64,000 nucleotides of DNA from UBA4742 sp963773335 (GCA_963773335.1 CAVZAT010000004.1:1054001-1118000); one strand, 5' to 3'; numbered from the stretch's first letter, positions 18,279-33,075 are shown. Numbers and translations are program-made. The notes: generated by a model from the sequence alone, not told the origin.

Positions 18279-19477
18279 GCACCGACGCACCTCGTCGGGG
18301 GCCCTGGGTGTTCGCGGCCGACGTCGATGCCGTGCAGCTCACCTGGCACGACCTGGGTGCCGGACCCGTCGAGGTGCGGACCATACCCGCGGCCGATTCG
18401 ACGGCCGCCGCCGACCAGCGCCTCGACACCGGCGAGGGTCCGGGCTCGGTGCAGCTGGAGGGATTGCCGCCCGACCAGGAGATCACCGTGATCGTCGACG
18501 CCTCACACCGGGGGCGATGGCGCCGGACGGTGCGCACCCTGGCCCCGCTGCCGGGCCCCGAGCTGTTCCGGTTCGCCACCATCTCCGACCTCCACCTGGG
18601 CGAAGAGCGCTTCGGCTTCCTGGGTCGGATGTCGGAAGGCGCCGCCCATCCCGAGCCCTACACCGTTCGGGCGGCCAAGGCGGCGGTGGACGAGATCGAG
18701 GCCTGGGGGGCGCAGCTGCTGGTGGCCAAGGGTGACCTCACCGACTCGGGCCGCCAGGCCGACTGGGACCAGTTCGCCGCCGTCACCGCCCACCGCCGGT
18801 TCCCGGTGCTGGCCGTCCCCGGAAACCACGACACCTGGGGGCCCGGCCGGTCGATGCTCCACCCGCTGCGGCGTCGGCCGAGCGAGGCACCCGACGCCCC
18901 GAGGCTGTCACCCGGCGAGGGCCTGGCGCGGCTCGGCCTGGACCACGACCCCATCACCGTGCGCGACGAGCCCGGAGTGCGCATCGTGGCGGTGGACACC
19001 ACCCGTCCCGACAGCCGAGCCGGGCGCATCGCACATCTGGCCGAAGAGGTGGTGGACACGGTGGCGGCCAGCTCGCGACCGGCGGTGGTGATCCTGCACC
19101 ACCAGCTGATGGCCACCCCGGTGCCCACCCACCTGCCCATCGGCATCGCCCGGGCCGAAGCCGATCCCTTCCTCGACGCGCTGGCCCGGGCGCACCCGGC
19201 CACGTTGGTCACCTCGGGCCACACCCACCGGCATCGCCGCCGTGACCACGGCCCGGTGGTGGTCACCGAGGTGGGTTCCACCAAGGACTACCCCGGGACC
19301 TGGGCCGGGTACGTGGTCCACGAAGGCGGCATCCGCCAGGTGGTGCGGCGGGTGGCCGCCCCTGACGTGTTGGCGTGGACCGATCGCAGCGCGGCGGCGG
19401 CCTTGGGCTTGTGGGGCCGGTGGTCGCCCGGGTGCCTGGCCGATCGCTGCTTCACCCATCCCTGGCCCACCCACTGA
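18275..19477 (+). CDS. Calcineurin-like metallophosphoesterase
   Basis: 400 residues with an N-terminal fibronectin-like segment (about residues 1-90) and a metallophosphoesterase domain. All motifs are visible: SDLHLGE, KGDLTDSG, GNHDTWGPG, ILHHQ and GHTHRHRR, giving the complete dinuclear metal site. GTG 18275 overlaps the aminopeptidase stop (GTGA), so translation is probably coupled. No signal peptide. The substrate could be a cyclic nucleotide, a phospholipid or another phosphodiester; the sequence does not decide. Confidence 0.87.
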   Translation: MSTDAPRRGPWVFAADVDAVQLTWHDLGAGPVEVRTIPAADSTAAADQRLDTGEGPGSVQLEGLPPDQEITVIVDASHRGRWRRTVRTLAPLPGPELFRFATISDLHLGEERFGFLGRMSEGAAHPEPYTVRAAKAAVDEIEAWGAQLLVAKGDLTDSGRQADWDQFAAVTAHRRFPVLAVPGNHDTWGPGRSMLHPLRRRPSEAPDAPRLSPGEGLARLGLDHDPITVRDEPGVRIVAVDTTRPDSRAGRIAHLAEEVVDTVAASSRPAVVILHHQLMATPVPTHLPIGIARAEADPFLDALARAHPATLVTSGHTHRHRRRDHGPVVVTEVGSTKDYPGTWAGYVVHEGGIRQVVRRVAAPDVLAWTDRSAAAALGLWGRWSPGCLADRCFTHPWPTH

Positions 19478-19523
19478 GGGTTCTGGCACCCTACAGCCGG
19501 GTAGCTGGCCGCGACCATGCCCC

Positions 19524-19537
19524 TAGACTCGGCCTCC
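19524..19537 (+). promoter_or_regulatory. -10 element for glgX
   Basis: TAGACT at 19524-19529, then 8 nt, then GTG 19538: leaderless geometry that also decides the glgX start. Confidence 0.5.
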
Positions 19538-21694
19538 GTGATGCTGTGGCCGGGTCAACCGTTCCCCCTGGGCGCGACCTTCGACGGCAGCGGCGCCAAC
19601 TTCTCGCTGTTCTCCGAGTCGGCCGAGTCGGTCGAGCTGTGCCTGTTCGACGACGACGGCGTCGAAGAGCGGGTGCGCCTGCCAGAGATCACGGCCTTCA
19701 TCCACCACGGCTACCTCCCGGGCGTGCAGCCCGGGCAGCTCTACGGGTTCCGGGTCCACGGCCCCTGGGATCCCAGCCAGGGCCAACGCGCCAACCCGGC
19801 CAAGTTGCTCTTGGACCCCTACGCCAAAGCAGTGGAGGGCGAGGTCCAGTGGGACGACAACGTCTTCGACTACCCCATCGGCGGTGATCCCTCCGGCGAT
19901 CCCGACCAGTCCGACAGCGCGCCCCACGTACCCCGGTCGGTGGTGGTCAACCCCTACTTCGACTGGGGCGACGATCGGCCGCCGCGCATCCCGTGGCACG
20001 AGACCGTTGTCTACGAGACCCACGTGCGGGGCCTGACCATGCGCCACCCCGACGTGCCCGAGGAGCTTCGGGGCACCTACACCGGCCTGTGCAGCCAGGC
20101 GGTGCTCGACCACCTGGGTCAGCTCGGGGTGACGGCGGTCGAGCTCATGCCCGTGCACCAGTTCGTGCACGACCGGCGCCTGGTCCAGCTGGGGCTGCGC
20201 AACTACTGGGGCTACAACTCCATCGCCTACCTGGCTCCCCACAACGCCTACGCCAGCTACGGCCAGCGGGGACAGCAGGTGCAGGAGTTCAAGCAGATGG
20301 TCAAGACCCTCCACCAGGTCGGCATCGAGGTCATCCTCGACGTGGTCTACAACCACACGGCCGAGGGCGACGAGGGCGGCCCGGCGCTGTCGTTCAAGGG
20401 GATCGACAACTCGGCCTACTACCGACTCGACCCCGATGACCTGCGCCACTACGTGGACTACACGGGGACGGGCAACAGCCTGAACATGCGCCACCCCCAC
20501 GTGCTCCAGCTGATCATGGACAGCCTGCGGTACTGGGTGAACGAGATGCGCGTGGACGGCTTCCGATTCGACCTGGCTGCCACCCTGGCCCGCGAGCTGC
20601 ACGACGTGGACAAGCTCTCGTCCTTCTTCGACCTCATCCAGCAGGATCCGGTGGTGAGCCAGGTCAAGCTCATCGCCGAGCCGTGGGACGTGGGCGAGGG
20701 CGGCTACCAGGTGGGCAACTTCCCCCCGCTGTGGTCGGAGTGGAACGGGCGGTACCGCGACGAGGTCCGTGACTTCTGGCGGGGCACCGACCACACCGTG
20801 GCCGAGTTCGGCTATCGGTTCACAGGCAGCTCGGACCTGTACCAGTCCAACGGGCGGACGCCCTCGGCCAGCATCAACTTCGTGACCGCCCACGACGGCT
20901 TCACCCTCACCGACCTGGTCTCCTACGAGACCAAGCGCAACCAGGCCAACGGCGAGGACAACCAGGACGGGACCGACGACAACCGGTCCTGGAACGGCGG
21001 GGTGGAAGGCGAGACCGACGACGAGGCCGTCCTGGCCCTGCGTCGTCGCCAGCGCCGCAACCTGCTGACCACGCTCCTGTTGTCCCAAGGCGTGCCCATG
21101 CTGCTGGGCGGCGACGAGTTGGGCCGCACCCAGCGCGGCAACAACAACGGCTACGCCCAGGACAACGAGACCTCCTGGTACGACTGGGACCAGGTCGACT
21201 CCGACCTGCTGGCCTTCACCCAGCGCCTGACCGAGTTCCGCCAGCGCCACCCGGTGTTCCGGCGCCGCAAGTGGTTCCAGGGCCGTCCCATCATGGGGGT
21301 GCAGGCCGAAGACATCGAGTGGTTCACCCCGGACGGGACGACCATGACCGAGGACGACTGGAAGGTCACCTACGCCCGATCGATCGGGGTGTTCCTCAAC
21401 GGAGGGGCCATCGCCGCGCTCGGATCCCGGGGCCAACGGGTGGTGGACGACAGCTTCTACGCGGCCTTCAACGCCTACGAGGGCGACCTCGAGTTCGTGC
21501 TGCCCTCGGACGCCTATGCGGAGATCTGGACCGTGGTCATCGACACCACCCCCGACGACCCGGACCTGGCCGTGATCGTCGATCCGCCGACCAACAGCCC
21601 TGACGGCGACCTCGCCACGTCGCTCAAGGCGGGTGACCACCTGACGGTAGGTGGGCGGAGCGTGGTCGTGCTCCGCGCCGCTCGTCCTGACTGA
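19538..21694 (+). CDS. glgX: Glycogen debranching enzyme GlgX (isoamylase type, GH13)
   Basis: About 718 residues. Hydrolyses alpha-1,6 branches of glycogen limit dextrin. Starts VMLWPGQPFPLGATFDGSGA as in GlgX proteins; an upstream ATG at 19517 would precede the -10 hexamer and is not used. An N-terminal CBM48 domain is followed by a GH13 barrel with VDGFRFDLAATLARE (nucleophile Asp), LIAEPWDVGEGGY (acid/base Glu) and FVTAHDGFTLTDLVSYETK (third Asp). The frame is intact over 2.1 kb. It faces the - strand glucan operon from the other side of the mptB-like gene. Confidence 0.95.
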   Translation: MMLWPGQPFPLGATFDGSGANFSLFSESAESVELCLFDDDGVEERVRLPEITAFIHHGYLPGVQPGQLYGFRVHGPWDPSQGQRANPAKLLLDPYAKAVEGEVQWDDNVFDYPIGGDPSGDPDQSDSAPHVPRSVVVNPYFDWGDDRPPRIPWHETVVYETHVRGLTMRHPDVPEELRGTYTGLCSQAVLDHLGQLGVTAVELMPVHQFVHDRRLVQLGLRNYWGYNSIAYLAPHNAYASYGQRGQQVQEFKQMVKTLHQVGIEVILDVVYNHTAEGDEGGPALSFKGIDNSAYYRLDPDDLRHYVDYTGTGNSLNMRHPHVLQLIMDSLRYWVNEMRVDGFRFDLAATLARELHDVDKLSSFFDLIQQDPVVSQVKLIAEPWDVGEGGYQVGNFPPLWSEWNGRYRDEVRDFWRGTDHTVAEFGYRFTGSSDLYQSNGRTPSASINFVTAHDGFTLTDLVSYETKRNQANGEDNQDGTDDNRSWNGGVEGETDDEAVLALRRRQRRNLLTTLLLSQGVPMLLGGDELGRTQRGNNNGYAQDNETSWYDWDQVDSDLLAFTQRLTEFRQRHPVFRRRKWFQGRPIMGVQAEDIEWFTPDGTTMTEDDWKVTYARSIGVFLNGGAIAALGSRGQRVVDDSFYAAFNAYEGDLEFVLPSDAYAEIWTVVIDTTPDDPDLAVIVDPPTNSPDGDLATSLKAGDHLTVGGRSVVVLRAARPD

Positions 21695-21746
21695 GCCCGA
21701 GTCCGCTCCAGCAAGTCGGGTCGGACGAGTCGGGCCTAGACGCGGC

Positions 21747-23580
21747 CTAGACGGAGCTCGCCACCGCCGCGGGGTCGCCCTCGGGGCCGGCCGAAGCCAC
21801 GGTGCCCACCGGCCCCGACGGTGCCGACCCATCAGTGCGACCCGCGTCGTCGGCGTCCGCGCTGGTGTGGCGGGCCGCCTGGCGATAGCGCTCCGCCAGA
21901 CGTTGGCCGACCCAGCAGGTCCCCAACACGAAGCCGATGACCAGCGGGCTGATGCCGTTCTGGTAGTGCTGGATCGAGGCCAGAGGACTGATGCCGGCCG
22001 GCCACACCAGGGCCGTGGCCGAGACCAGCAACACGATGTAGCTGGGCCGCCAGCGGCCCACCCCGGACGCGGCCAGCAGGGCGAAGCCGGTGGCCAGGTA
22101 CCACGGCCACACCACCGGGCCGAGCATGACGATGGCCAGCGAGCTGAAGGCGAAGGCGCGCACCAGGCCGATGCGGGGACTGCGCACCAACAAGACGAAG
22201 GAGATGCCCGCTGCGGCCAGCAGCCCCAGCGACCGGCTGGCCCCGATGACGAGCCCGGTGCCCGGGTGCAAGCCGACGCGACTCAGCAGGTCAGAGGCCA
22301 CGTAACCGAACTTGGTGGGCAGCGAGTAGGTGCTCATCGACTGGCCGGTGCTCTTGAGCGCCGAGATCCAGCCGGCCCCCACCCCGACGGCCAGGCACAG
22401 CGCGGCCACCAGCGCGGCCACCACCACCAGCAGGCCCGCGGCCAGGCGACTCCGGCGCAGGAACGTCAACGACGGATCGTCGCGCCAGTTCCAGGCCATG
22501 AAGACCAGCGCCGGGGCCGCGGTGAGCTTGACGCTGGTGGCCAGGGCCACCAGCACGACACCCAGGACCTTCCGGTCGCGTAGGAACGCGGCGAAGCCCA
22601 GGGCCAGGAAACCCAACATCGAGCGCGTCGTTGTGGCTGCCGCCCAGCAGGTGGAGCAGCACCAGCGGATTGGCGACGCCCAGCGCCACGGCCAGCGCCG
22701 GTGAGCGCCGGTAGTGACGGGCGATGAGGGCCACCCCCACCCCGGCCATCATGATGCCCAACAAGGCCACGACGCGCATGCCCCACACCGAGCCGGCGGC
22801 ACTGTGACCCGACGCCTCGACCACCAGCTTCTCGGCCTCGACCGCCACCGGACCGTAGGGTGCCGGGGCGCCACGCCACAGTGGATCGGCCTGGCGGACG
22901 TAGTAGCCGTAGCGCAGGACCTCGGGCCCGTTGGCCGTCGGATCGATGCCCCGTGACACCATCTCGCCCTGCGCCGCGTAGCTGTAGGCGTCGCGGCTCA
23001 GCAGCGGGGGCCCGGCCATGATCGGCACGCACCAGATGGCGCCGACCAGGACCACCGCGATCAAGCGCCCCCGACCCGACGCCGGCGAGCGGTGAGAGCG
23101 ACCGATGAGCACCAGCCAACCGACCACCATGAGCACCAGGCCGACGATGAACGTGCTGATGGACGACACCGACGAGCCCGGGTGTGGGATGAACGGCACG
23201 GTCAGTCGCCACGCCGGCGCCGCCAGGTACCAGACCGGCGCCGAGGCCACGATGAACAGCGAGCCCACGAAGCCGACCACCGCGGCCAGCACGAATCGGC
23301 CGTAGCGGGCTGACCAACCGGCGCGGTCCGACGACTCATGCGGGCCCTCGACATCGACCTCGTCGCTGAGCTCGCCGGCGAGCTCGCCGTTTGACCGGGC
23401 GTCGGGCACGGCCGGTTCGGGCTGCCCGCCGGACGAACCGACCAGAAACGACCAGAACTGCTGACGCATGGGCGGGGGCGCGCCCGCCCCGGGCACGGGA
23501 GGTGGCGGCAGCGAGCCAACCCCCGAGGACACGGGGGCTGTCGCCTGAGGCCCAGTCACCCCCGTCGGTTGCGTGCCCAC
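21747..23580 (-). CDS. MptB-like polyprenol-phosphomannose alpha-1,6-mannosyltransferase, one frameshift
   Basis: About 610 residues of a GT-C membrane glycosyltransferase. A Pro/Gly-rich cytosolic N-terminus of about 90 residues is followed by at least ten hydrophobic helices. The first extracytoplasmic loop contains LLSRDAYSYAAQGEMVSRG, the Asp-containing loop typical of MptA/MptB enzymes that build lipomannan-like cores in mycobacteria. At about 22620 a surplus G splits the frame; skipping it gives GGSHNDALMLGFLALGFAAF. The polymer made here is unknown. Position inside the glucan region may be coincidental. Confidence 0.8.
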
Positions 23581-23675
23581 TGCTCACTCCTCGTGATGGT
23601 CTGCTGCAGCCGATGCCGTCGCGCCGACACCAGACCTTCTCAGCCGGATCGCGGGCCCGGAGCCCGATCACGGCG

Positions 23676-23690
23676 AATCGTACGATTGTA
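23676..23690 (-). promoter_or_regulatory. Palindrome overlapping a -10 hexamer upstream of the mptB-like gene
   Basis: AATCGTACGATT (23676-23687) is a perfect 12-bp palindrome. TACAAT on the - strand (complement of 23685-23690) overlaps its end. It lies about 100 bp upstream of the mptB-like start, in the 152-bp gap after glgB. No clear -35. Confidence 0.45.
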
Positions 23691-23732
23691 CCCGGTCCGC
23701 CCCCGGAGTAGAAGCCACCTGGCGAGGTCCGG

Positions 23733-25680
23733 CTACACGTCCTCGACGGGGACGGCAGCCATCGCCGGCGCCAGGAATACCACGGAGAGTGGTGGGAGGA
23801 CCAGAGGGAGTGAGTAGGCCCGGCCGTGCATGGCCACCGACTCGGCGTCGAGTCCCCCGAAGTTGCCCCAACCGCTGCCGCCGTAGGCCTCGGCATCGCT
23901 GTTGGCCAGCTCCTCCCAGTGTCCGCCCCGGGGCACACCCACCGAGTAGCCCTGGCGGGGCACCGGGGTCAGGTTGGCCACCACCAGCACGTCACGTGCC
24001 TGGGCCGCGGACTCCGGGCCGGGCCGCCGCAGGAACGACAGCACGCTGGACGCCGCGTCGGCCGTGTCGACCCATTCGAACCCGGCAGGGTCGAAGTCGA
24101 GCTCGTGCAGGGCCGGTTCGGCCCGGACCAGCCGGTTGAGCGTCTCCACCCACCGCCGGATGCCTTCGTGCTCGGGGCGACCCAGTAGCTGCCAGGGCAG
24201 GAAGGTGTCGTGGTCCCACTCCATCTCGGCGGCCATGTCGTCGCCCATGAACAGCAGCTTCTTGCCGGGCTGGCCGTACTGGTACCCCAGCAGCGAGCGC
24301 AGGTTGGCCAGCTGCTGCCAACGATCGCCGGGCATCTTGGCCAACAACGAGCCCTTGCCGTGGACCACCTCGTCGTGGGACAAGGGGAGCGTGAAGTTCT
24401 CGGTGAAGGCGTACACGGTCCGGAAGGTGAGCTCGTCCTGGGCGTAGCGCCGGTAGACGGGATCGCGCTCGAAGTACTCGAGCGTGTCGTGCATCCAACC
24501 CATGTCCCACTTCAGGCCGAAGCCCAGACCTCCCATGTCGGTGGGTCGCGACACCATGGGCCAGGCGGTGGACTCCTCGGCGAAGGTCTGCACGTCGGGG
24601 AAGTCGGCGTACACGGTCTCGTTCAACTTCTTGAGGAAGCGCAGGGCCCCCAGGTTCTCGTTGCCGCCGTGCTCGTTGGGCACCCATTCCCCCGCCCCGC
24701 GCGAGTAATCGAGGTAGAGCATCGAGGCCACGGCATCCACCCGCAGGCCGTCAGCGTGGTACCGATCCAGCCAGAAGTGGGCGCTCGAGAGCAGGAAGCT
24801 GCGGACCTCGAAGCGGTCGTAGTTGAAGATGAGGCTCTTCCAGTCGGGGTGGAAGCCCTTGCCGCGGATCGGCGTGCTCGTAGAGGTGGGTGCCATCGAA
24901 GAAGCCGAGGCCGTGCCCGTCGGTCGGGAAGTGCGAAGGCACCCAGTCGAGGATCACACCGATGCCGTGCTGGTGAAGCACGTCGACCAGGAACATGAAG
25001 TCCTGCGGTGTGCCGAACCGCGACGTGGGCGCGAAGTACCCGGTGGTCTGGTAGCCCCACGAGCCGTAGAAGGGGTGCTCCATCACCGGCATCAGCTCGA
25101 CGTGGGTGTAGCCGGTGTCGCGCACGTAGCGGGCCAGCGGCTCGGCCAGCTCGCGGTAGTCGAGCGATCGGTGCTCGTGGTCGGCCGAGCGCCACGAGCC
25201 CACGTGCATCTCGTAGATGGTGATGGGTGCGCCCAGGGCGTTGTGCGCAGCCCGGGTGGCCATCCAGTCGGCGTCGCCCCAGTCGTGGGCCAGGTCCCAC
25301 ACGACCGAGGCGGTCCGGGGCGCCGGCTCGGCGTAGAAGGCGAACGGGTCCGCCTTGTCCACCGCGTAGCCCCGGCGATGCGAGTCGAGGTGGAACTTGT
25401 AGCGGCTGCCGTGCTCGAGCCCACCCACCCGTGCCTGCCACAACCCGGAGTCGCCGCGAGGCTCGAGCGGGTCGGTGCCGGGTCGCCAGCCGTTGAAGTC
25501 GCCGATCACCGACACCGCGGCGGCGTTGGGAGCCCACAACCCGAGATGCGTGCCGGCGGCGTCGAGCTGCGCACCCAACCGGTCGTAGAGGTGGGTGTGC
25601 GCGCCCTCGTTGAACAGCCAGACGTCGTCGTCGGTGAGCAGGCCGCTCTGGCTCTCCGAGGAGCTGGGCTCGCGGGTCAC
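23733..25680 (-). CDS. glgB: 1,4-alpha-glucan branching enzyme GlgB (GH13), one frameshift
   Basis: About 649 residues. Introduces alpha-1,6 branches into the glucan made by GlgE. The N-terminal CBM48 segment is LGLWAPNAAAVSVIGDFNGW. The barrel has the substrate loop HVELMPVMEHPFYGSWGYQT, nucleophile DGLRVDAVASMLYLDYSR, acid/base TFAEESTAWPMV and third Asp in LPLSHDEVVHGKGS. Near 24873 one surplus base breaks the frame; skipping it reads EHADPRKGFHPDWKSLIFNY. GTG 25680 overlaps the malQ stop by 4 bp. It is the last gene of the glgE operon. Confidence 0.94.
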
Positions 25681-27807
25681 GGCTGGCCCGGTCCCGGATC
25701 CGCTGGGGGTCGAGCCCGCAGGTAGCTGCCCAGGCGGTGCGCCTGCAGCGACGCCAGCAGGTCGACGACGGCGGGGTCGGCGCCCAGCTCGGCCAGGGTG
25801 ACGGGTAGGCGAAGCACCCAGTTGTGGCGCTCGGCACCGGAGCCGGGGACGTTCTGGGGCTCGGTGCTGGCCACCAGGTCGTCGAGCGCCACCAACACGG
25901 TCGGCGCGTCGCTGTCGGCCAGCAGCTCCAGCGTGGCCCGCAGCAGGCTGAGCTCGCAGGCTGGTCGAAGGCAAGCTGGTCGGAGCCAAGCCGTTGGGAC
26001 CAGCCGGCGCGGCTCAGTGCCGACTCCAGCTCGTGGCGCCGCTCGGGATCGGCCACGAACGCGGCGAAGGTCGGCGTGTCGTGGGTGTCGACGGTGGCCA
26101 CCATGCGCCGATCGGGGCGGACGAGGGGTTCGTCGGGTCCCGGCGGCAGCGAGAACTCGGCCACGTAGCTGCGCAGGACCCGGTGGCGGTCCATGGCATC
26201 GCGCACCTCGTCGGGGACCGTGCCCAGGTCCTCGCCCACCACCAGGCAGGCCGCACGGGACGACTCGATGGCCACCACCGCGAACTGCTCGTCGGTGGCG
26301 TACCGCACGTAGGCTCCGGCGGTGGCCTCCATTCCCTCGGGCACCCAGAACAGCCGGTGCAACCCCATGACGTGGTCGAGGCGGACCATACCGGCGTAGG
26401 CCATGTGGTGGCGCAGGCACTCGGCCAACAGCCGGTGGCCCTCGGCCCGGGCCACCTCCGGGCGAACCGGCGGGAACCCCCAGTTCTGGCCGGCGGCGAA
26501 GAAGGCATCGGGCGGTGCCCCAACCGTCGCCCCCCACCCGTAGGCATGACGATCGATCCAGGTGTCGAAGCCCTCGGGCGAACAGCCCACCGGCAGATCC
26601 AGGTACAGGTACTGCCCCCGTCGGGCCAACGCGCTCGACACCTGGGCGAGCTGGCTGTCCATCGACCACTGCGCATAGACGTGGCGGGCGGCCACGGCCA
26701 CGTCGTAGTCGTCCGCCCCCACCGTGGCGCAGGCCAGCGCGTCGGGCCAGGACTGCCATCGAGGTCCGTGGCGCTCGGCCACGGCGCGGAACCGGGCGTA
26801 GTCGACCACCAGCGGGTTGTCCTCCACCCATCGGGCGAACGCCGGATCATCCGACTGGTCGGAGGCGAAGAACGCCGGCGTCAACTCGTCGAGCACGTGG
26901 TCGACCAGCATGCCTTGGGCCGACACATCGGCAGTGGGCGAGTTGCGCAGCCGCTCGGCGCGACGCTGCGTGTCTGCATCGGCCAGCCAGGCCCGGGCTC
27001 GCGGCGATCCGGCCAGCTCGGCCAGCTCGGCGACGTCCAGGTAGGCCTCGTTCCAGAACCGGCGTGACAGCGGCGTGTAGGGGCTCGGGTCCGAGCGGGG
27101 CGACGACAGCAGGGGCAGCGTGCCCACCACCTTGCCGCCCTGGGGGTCGATCCAAGCGCCCAGGCGATCGAGGTCGAACACGTTCGGGCCCCAGCCCTGC
27201 TCGGTGCGCAGCGAGTAGAGCGGGCCGAAGGCGCCCCACAGCCGGTCGGCATCACCGGCCTGGTGGACGTGCGCGGGCGCCACCAGCACCGTGGCCCGGT
27301 GCCGCGCGCCCGCCAGCTCCACGTCCAGTTCGTGGTAGCCCACCGGCAGCGGTTCCCCGGGTAGCTCCAGCACCCGACGCTGCCAGTCCCGGCCGTCGAG
27401 GCGCCCACCGGCCACCACGTCGCCGGCAGCCGGGTCGAGCTCGTGATCGCGACGGGTCCCGTCCTCGAGCCGCAGCCCGAGTCGCACCCGACCACCGTCG
27501 CCCGGGCCCACGTGGACCACCTCGATCCGGGCCGGGCGGCCCGCCATCACGGTGACCACAGGAGCCAGCGGAGCCAGGGCCTGCTCGTCGATGTGGTGGC
27601 CGAGCTGGTCGATGGCCGTGGCCATCCCGGCCTCGGAGGCCGATGCGCTGGCCACGTCGATGGGCGCACCCAGGGCGCCCAGCACGGCCAGCACGGTCTC
27701 GGGACCCGGTTCGTTCCACGAGCCCGAGACGTCCCAGTAGCCCCGCTCGACCCCCAGGACCGACGCATGGTGATAGAGCTGATCGATCCCGGGCGAGGAC
27801 ACGGTGG

Positions 27808-27811
<4 letters not shown>
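25677..27811 (-). CDS. malQ: 4-alpha-glucanotransferase (amylomaltase, GH77), one frameshift
   Basis: About 711 residues. Transfers alpha-1,4-glucan segments between maltooligosaccharides. GH77 motifs: MVRLDHVMGLHRLFWVP (nucleophile Asp), LVVGEDLGTVPDEVRDAM (acid/base Glu) and VDTHDTPTFAAF. The long beta-rich N-terminal region (about 220 residues) is the extension found in bacterial MalQ. Near 25955 one surplus base breaks the frame before CELSLLRATLELLADSD. GTG 27811 overlaps the upstream treS-mak stop by 4 bp. MalQ is not a canonical member of the GlgE operon and here may recycle short acceptors. Confidence 0.92.
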
Positions 27812-31207
<3,396 letters not shown>

Positions 31208-31209
31208 GG

Positions 31210-33066
31210 TCAGGATCCCTGCGCCAGACGGAACACGTGGGCCGGGGCCACCGCCGGGTCGAGCCGGACCCAGCTCTGGTCGCCCGTCCACGTGTAGGCG
31301 CGCCCGCTCAGCAGGTCGATGGCCTCATAGGGCTGCCAGGGGTCCAGGCCGAGGGCTGGGAGGTCGAGGGTCAACGTGGCGGCCTGGGGCTGGTTGGGAT
31401 CAAGGTTGACCACGACTACCACGGTGGCGGTGGCGGCGCGGTGCGGATCGACCGACGGGCCGCTGTGGGGGGTCTTGGAGTAGCAGAGGATGGCCTCGTT
31501 GTCGCTGCCGTGAAAGCGCAGTGTGCGCAGGGTGTGCAGGGCCAGATGATCCCGGCGTATCTGGTTGAGGCGGCCCATCAGGGGACGCAGGGTGCGGATC
31601 CCCGACAGGTCCCACGTGCGGATCTGGTACTTCTCCGAATCGGCGAGCTCCTCGCGGCCGTCGGTCGCCGGCTCGTTCTCACCCAACTCGAAGCTCGGGC
31701 CGTACACGCCGTAGCTGGGCGACAGCGTCGACGCCAGCACCAGCCGGAGGGCGAAGGCCTCCAGCGGGGCGTGCTGGAGGTGGCCGGGCAGGATGTCAGG
31801 CGTGGTCGGCCACAGGTTGGGGCGCAACTCGTCCACGCTGGGCGGTGTGCTCAGCTCGGTGAAGTACTCGCGAAGCTCGAAGGCCGACTCCCGCCAGGCG
31901 AAGTAGGTGTAGCTCTGGGTGAACCCGATCTGGGCCAGGCGGTGCATGACCGCGGGGCGCGAGAAGGCCTCCGCCAGGAAGCGGGTGGCCGGATGGCTCT
32001 GGCGGATGTCGGCGATCAGCCATTCCCAGAACGGATAGGGCTTGGTGTGGGGGTTGTCCACCCGGAAGACCCCGATCCCCTGTTCGCACCAGAACCGGGT
32101 GACCTCCGCCAGCGCGTCCCACAGCTCGCGCCAGGCCGGTGTCTCGAAGTTCAGCGGGTAGATGTCCTGGTAGCGCTTGGGCGGGTTCTCGGCGTACTGG
32201 ATCGTGCCGTCGGGGCGGTGGTGGAACCACTCCGGGTGCTCGGTCACCCACGGGTGATCGGGCGAGCACTGGAAGGCGAGGTCGAGGGCCACCGCCATCT
32301 GACGCTCGGACGCGGCCGCCACCAGGGCCTTGAGGTCGTCCAGGTCGCCGAGGTCCGGATGGATGGCGTCGTGGCCGCCCTGGCGGCTCCCGATGGCCCA
32401 GGGGCTTCCCGGATCGTCCGGTCCGGCCTGCTCGGCGTTGTCGGGACCTTTGCGGTGCGACACGCCGATGGGGTGGATGGGGGGCAGATACAACACGTCG
32501 AAGCCCAGGTCGGCCAACTCATCGAGCTCGGCCGCCACCGCCTGCAAGGCCGAACGCGGCGTGCCATCCGGAGCCACCGGCGACAGCGAACGGGGGAACA
32601 GCTCATACCAGGTCGAGAACAAGGCCTGCTCGTGCTCCACGTCGACCTCGACGGTCTCCGAGGTGGCCGCGTCGCGGGCCCGGAAGCGCCCCTCGGGCTC
32701 ACCTTGGTGATCCTCGGGCCGGTCGACGCCGGCCGCCACCTTGCGGGCCAGGGCGTCGCGCCACGTGGCCCGGTGGTCGATCCAGGCACGTACCCGGAAA
32801 GGGTGTATCCCGACGGCCTCGGGCACGAACGTGGCCTCCCAGCGATCCAGACCCGGGTTCGTGGCCGACAGGGGCACCTCCACCCAGGCGCCGGCCCCGG
32901 GTGGGCGATGCAACATCACCACCCGTAGCAGATCGTGGCCGTCCGCGAACACGGTGGCGGCCACGGTGACCGGTTCGCCGACCACCCGCTTGACCCGATG
33001 GCGCCCGCCGTCCACCCGCGGCGCCAGGTCCTGGATCACGATCCGGTTGGGGGACGGGCCACTCAC
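31210..33066 (-). CDS. glgE: Alpha-1,4-glucan:maltose-1-phosphate maltosyltransferase GlgE (GH13_3)
   Basis: 618 residues, intact. Extends alpha-1,4-glucan with maltose from maltose-1-phosphate. An N-terminal beta-sandwich and helical region precedes the barrel. Catalytic motifs: GVFRVDNPHTKPYPFWEWLI (nucleophile Asp), RFLAEAFSRPAVMHRL (acid/base Glu) and GFTQSYTYFAWRES. YLPPIHPIGVSHRKGPDN is the GlgE substrate loop. It precedes treS-mak, malQ and glgB with 2-bp or overlapping junctions. It is 9 bp downstream of the YhhN-like gene, so the whole block may be one transcript, although TAGAAC lies 6 nt before its GTG. Confidence 0.95.
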   Translation of the reverse strand: MSGPSPNRIVIQDLAPRVDGGRHRVKRVVGEPVTVAATVFADGHDLLRVVMLHRPPGAGAWVEVPLSATNPGLDRWEATFVPEAVGIHPFRVRAWIDHRATWRDALARKVAAGVDRPEDHQGEPEGRFRARDAATSETVEVDVEHEQALFSTWYELFPRSLSPVAPDGTPRSALQAVAAELDELADLGFDVLYLPPIHPIGVSHRKGPDNAEQAGPDDPGSPWAIGSRQGGHDAIHPDLGDLDDLKALVAAASERQMAVALDLAFQCSPDHPWVTEHPEWFHHRPDGTIQYAENPPKRYQDIYPLNFETPAWRELWDALAEVTRFWCEQGIGVFRVDNPHTKPYPFWEWLIADIRQSHPATRFLAEAFSRPAVMHRLAQIGFTQSYTYFAWRESAFELREYFTELSTPPSVDELRPNLWPTTPDILPGHLQHAPLEAFALRLVLASTLSPSYGVYGPSFELGENEPATDGREELADSEKYQIRTWDLSGIRTLRPLMGRLNQIRRDHLALHTLRTLRFHGSDNEAILCYSKTPHSGPSVDPHRAATATVVVVVNLDPNQPQAATLTLDLPALGLDPWQPYEAIDLLSGRAYTWTGDQSWVRLDPAVAPAHVFRLAQGS

Positions 33067-33075
33067 CCTCTAGTT

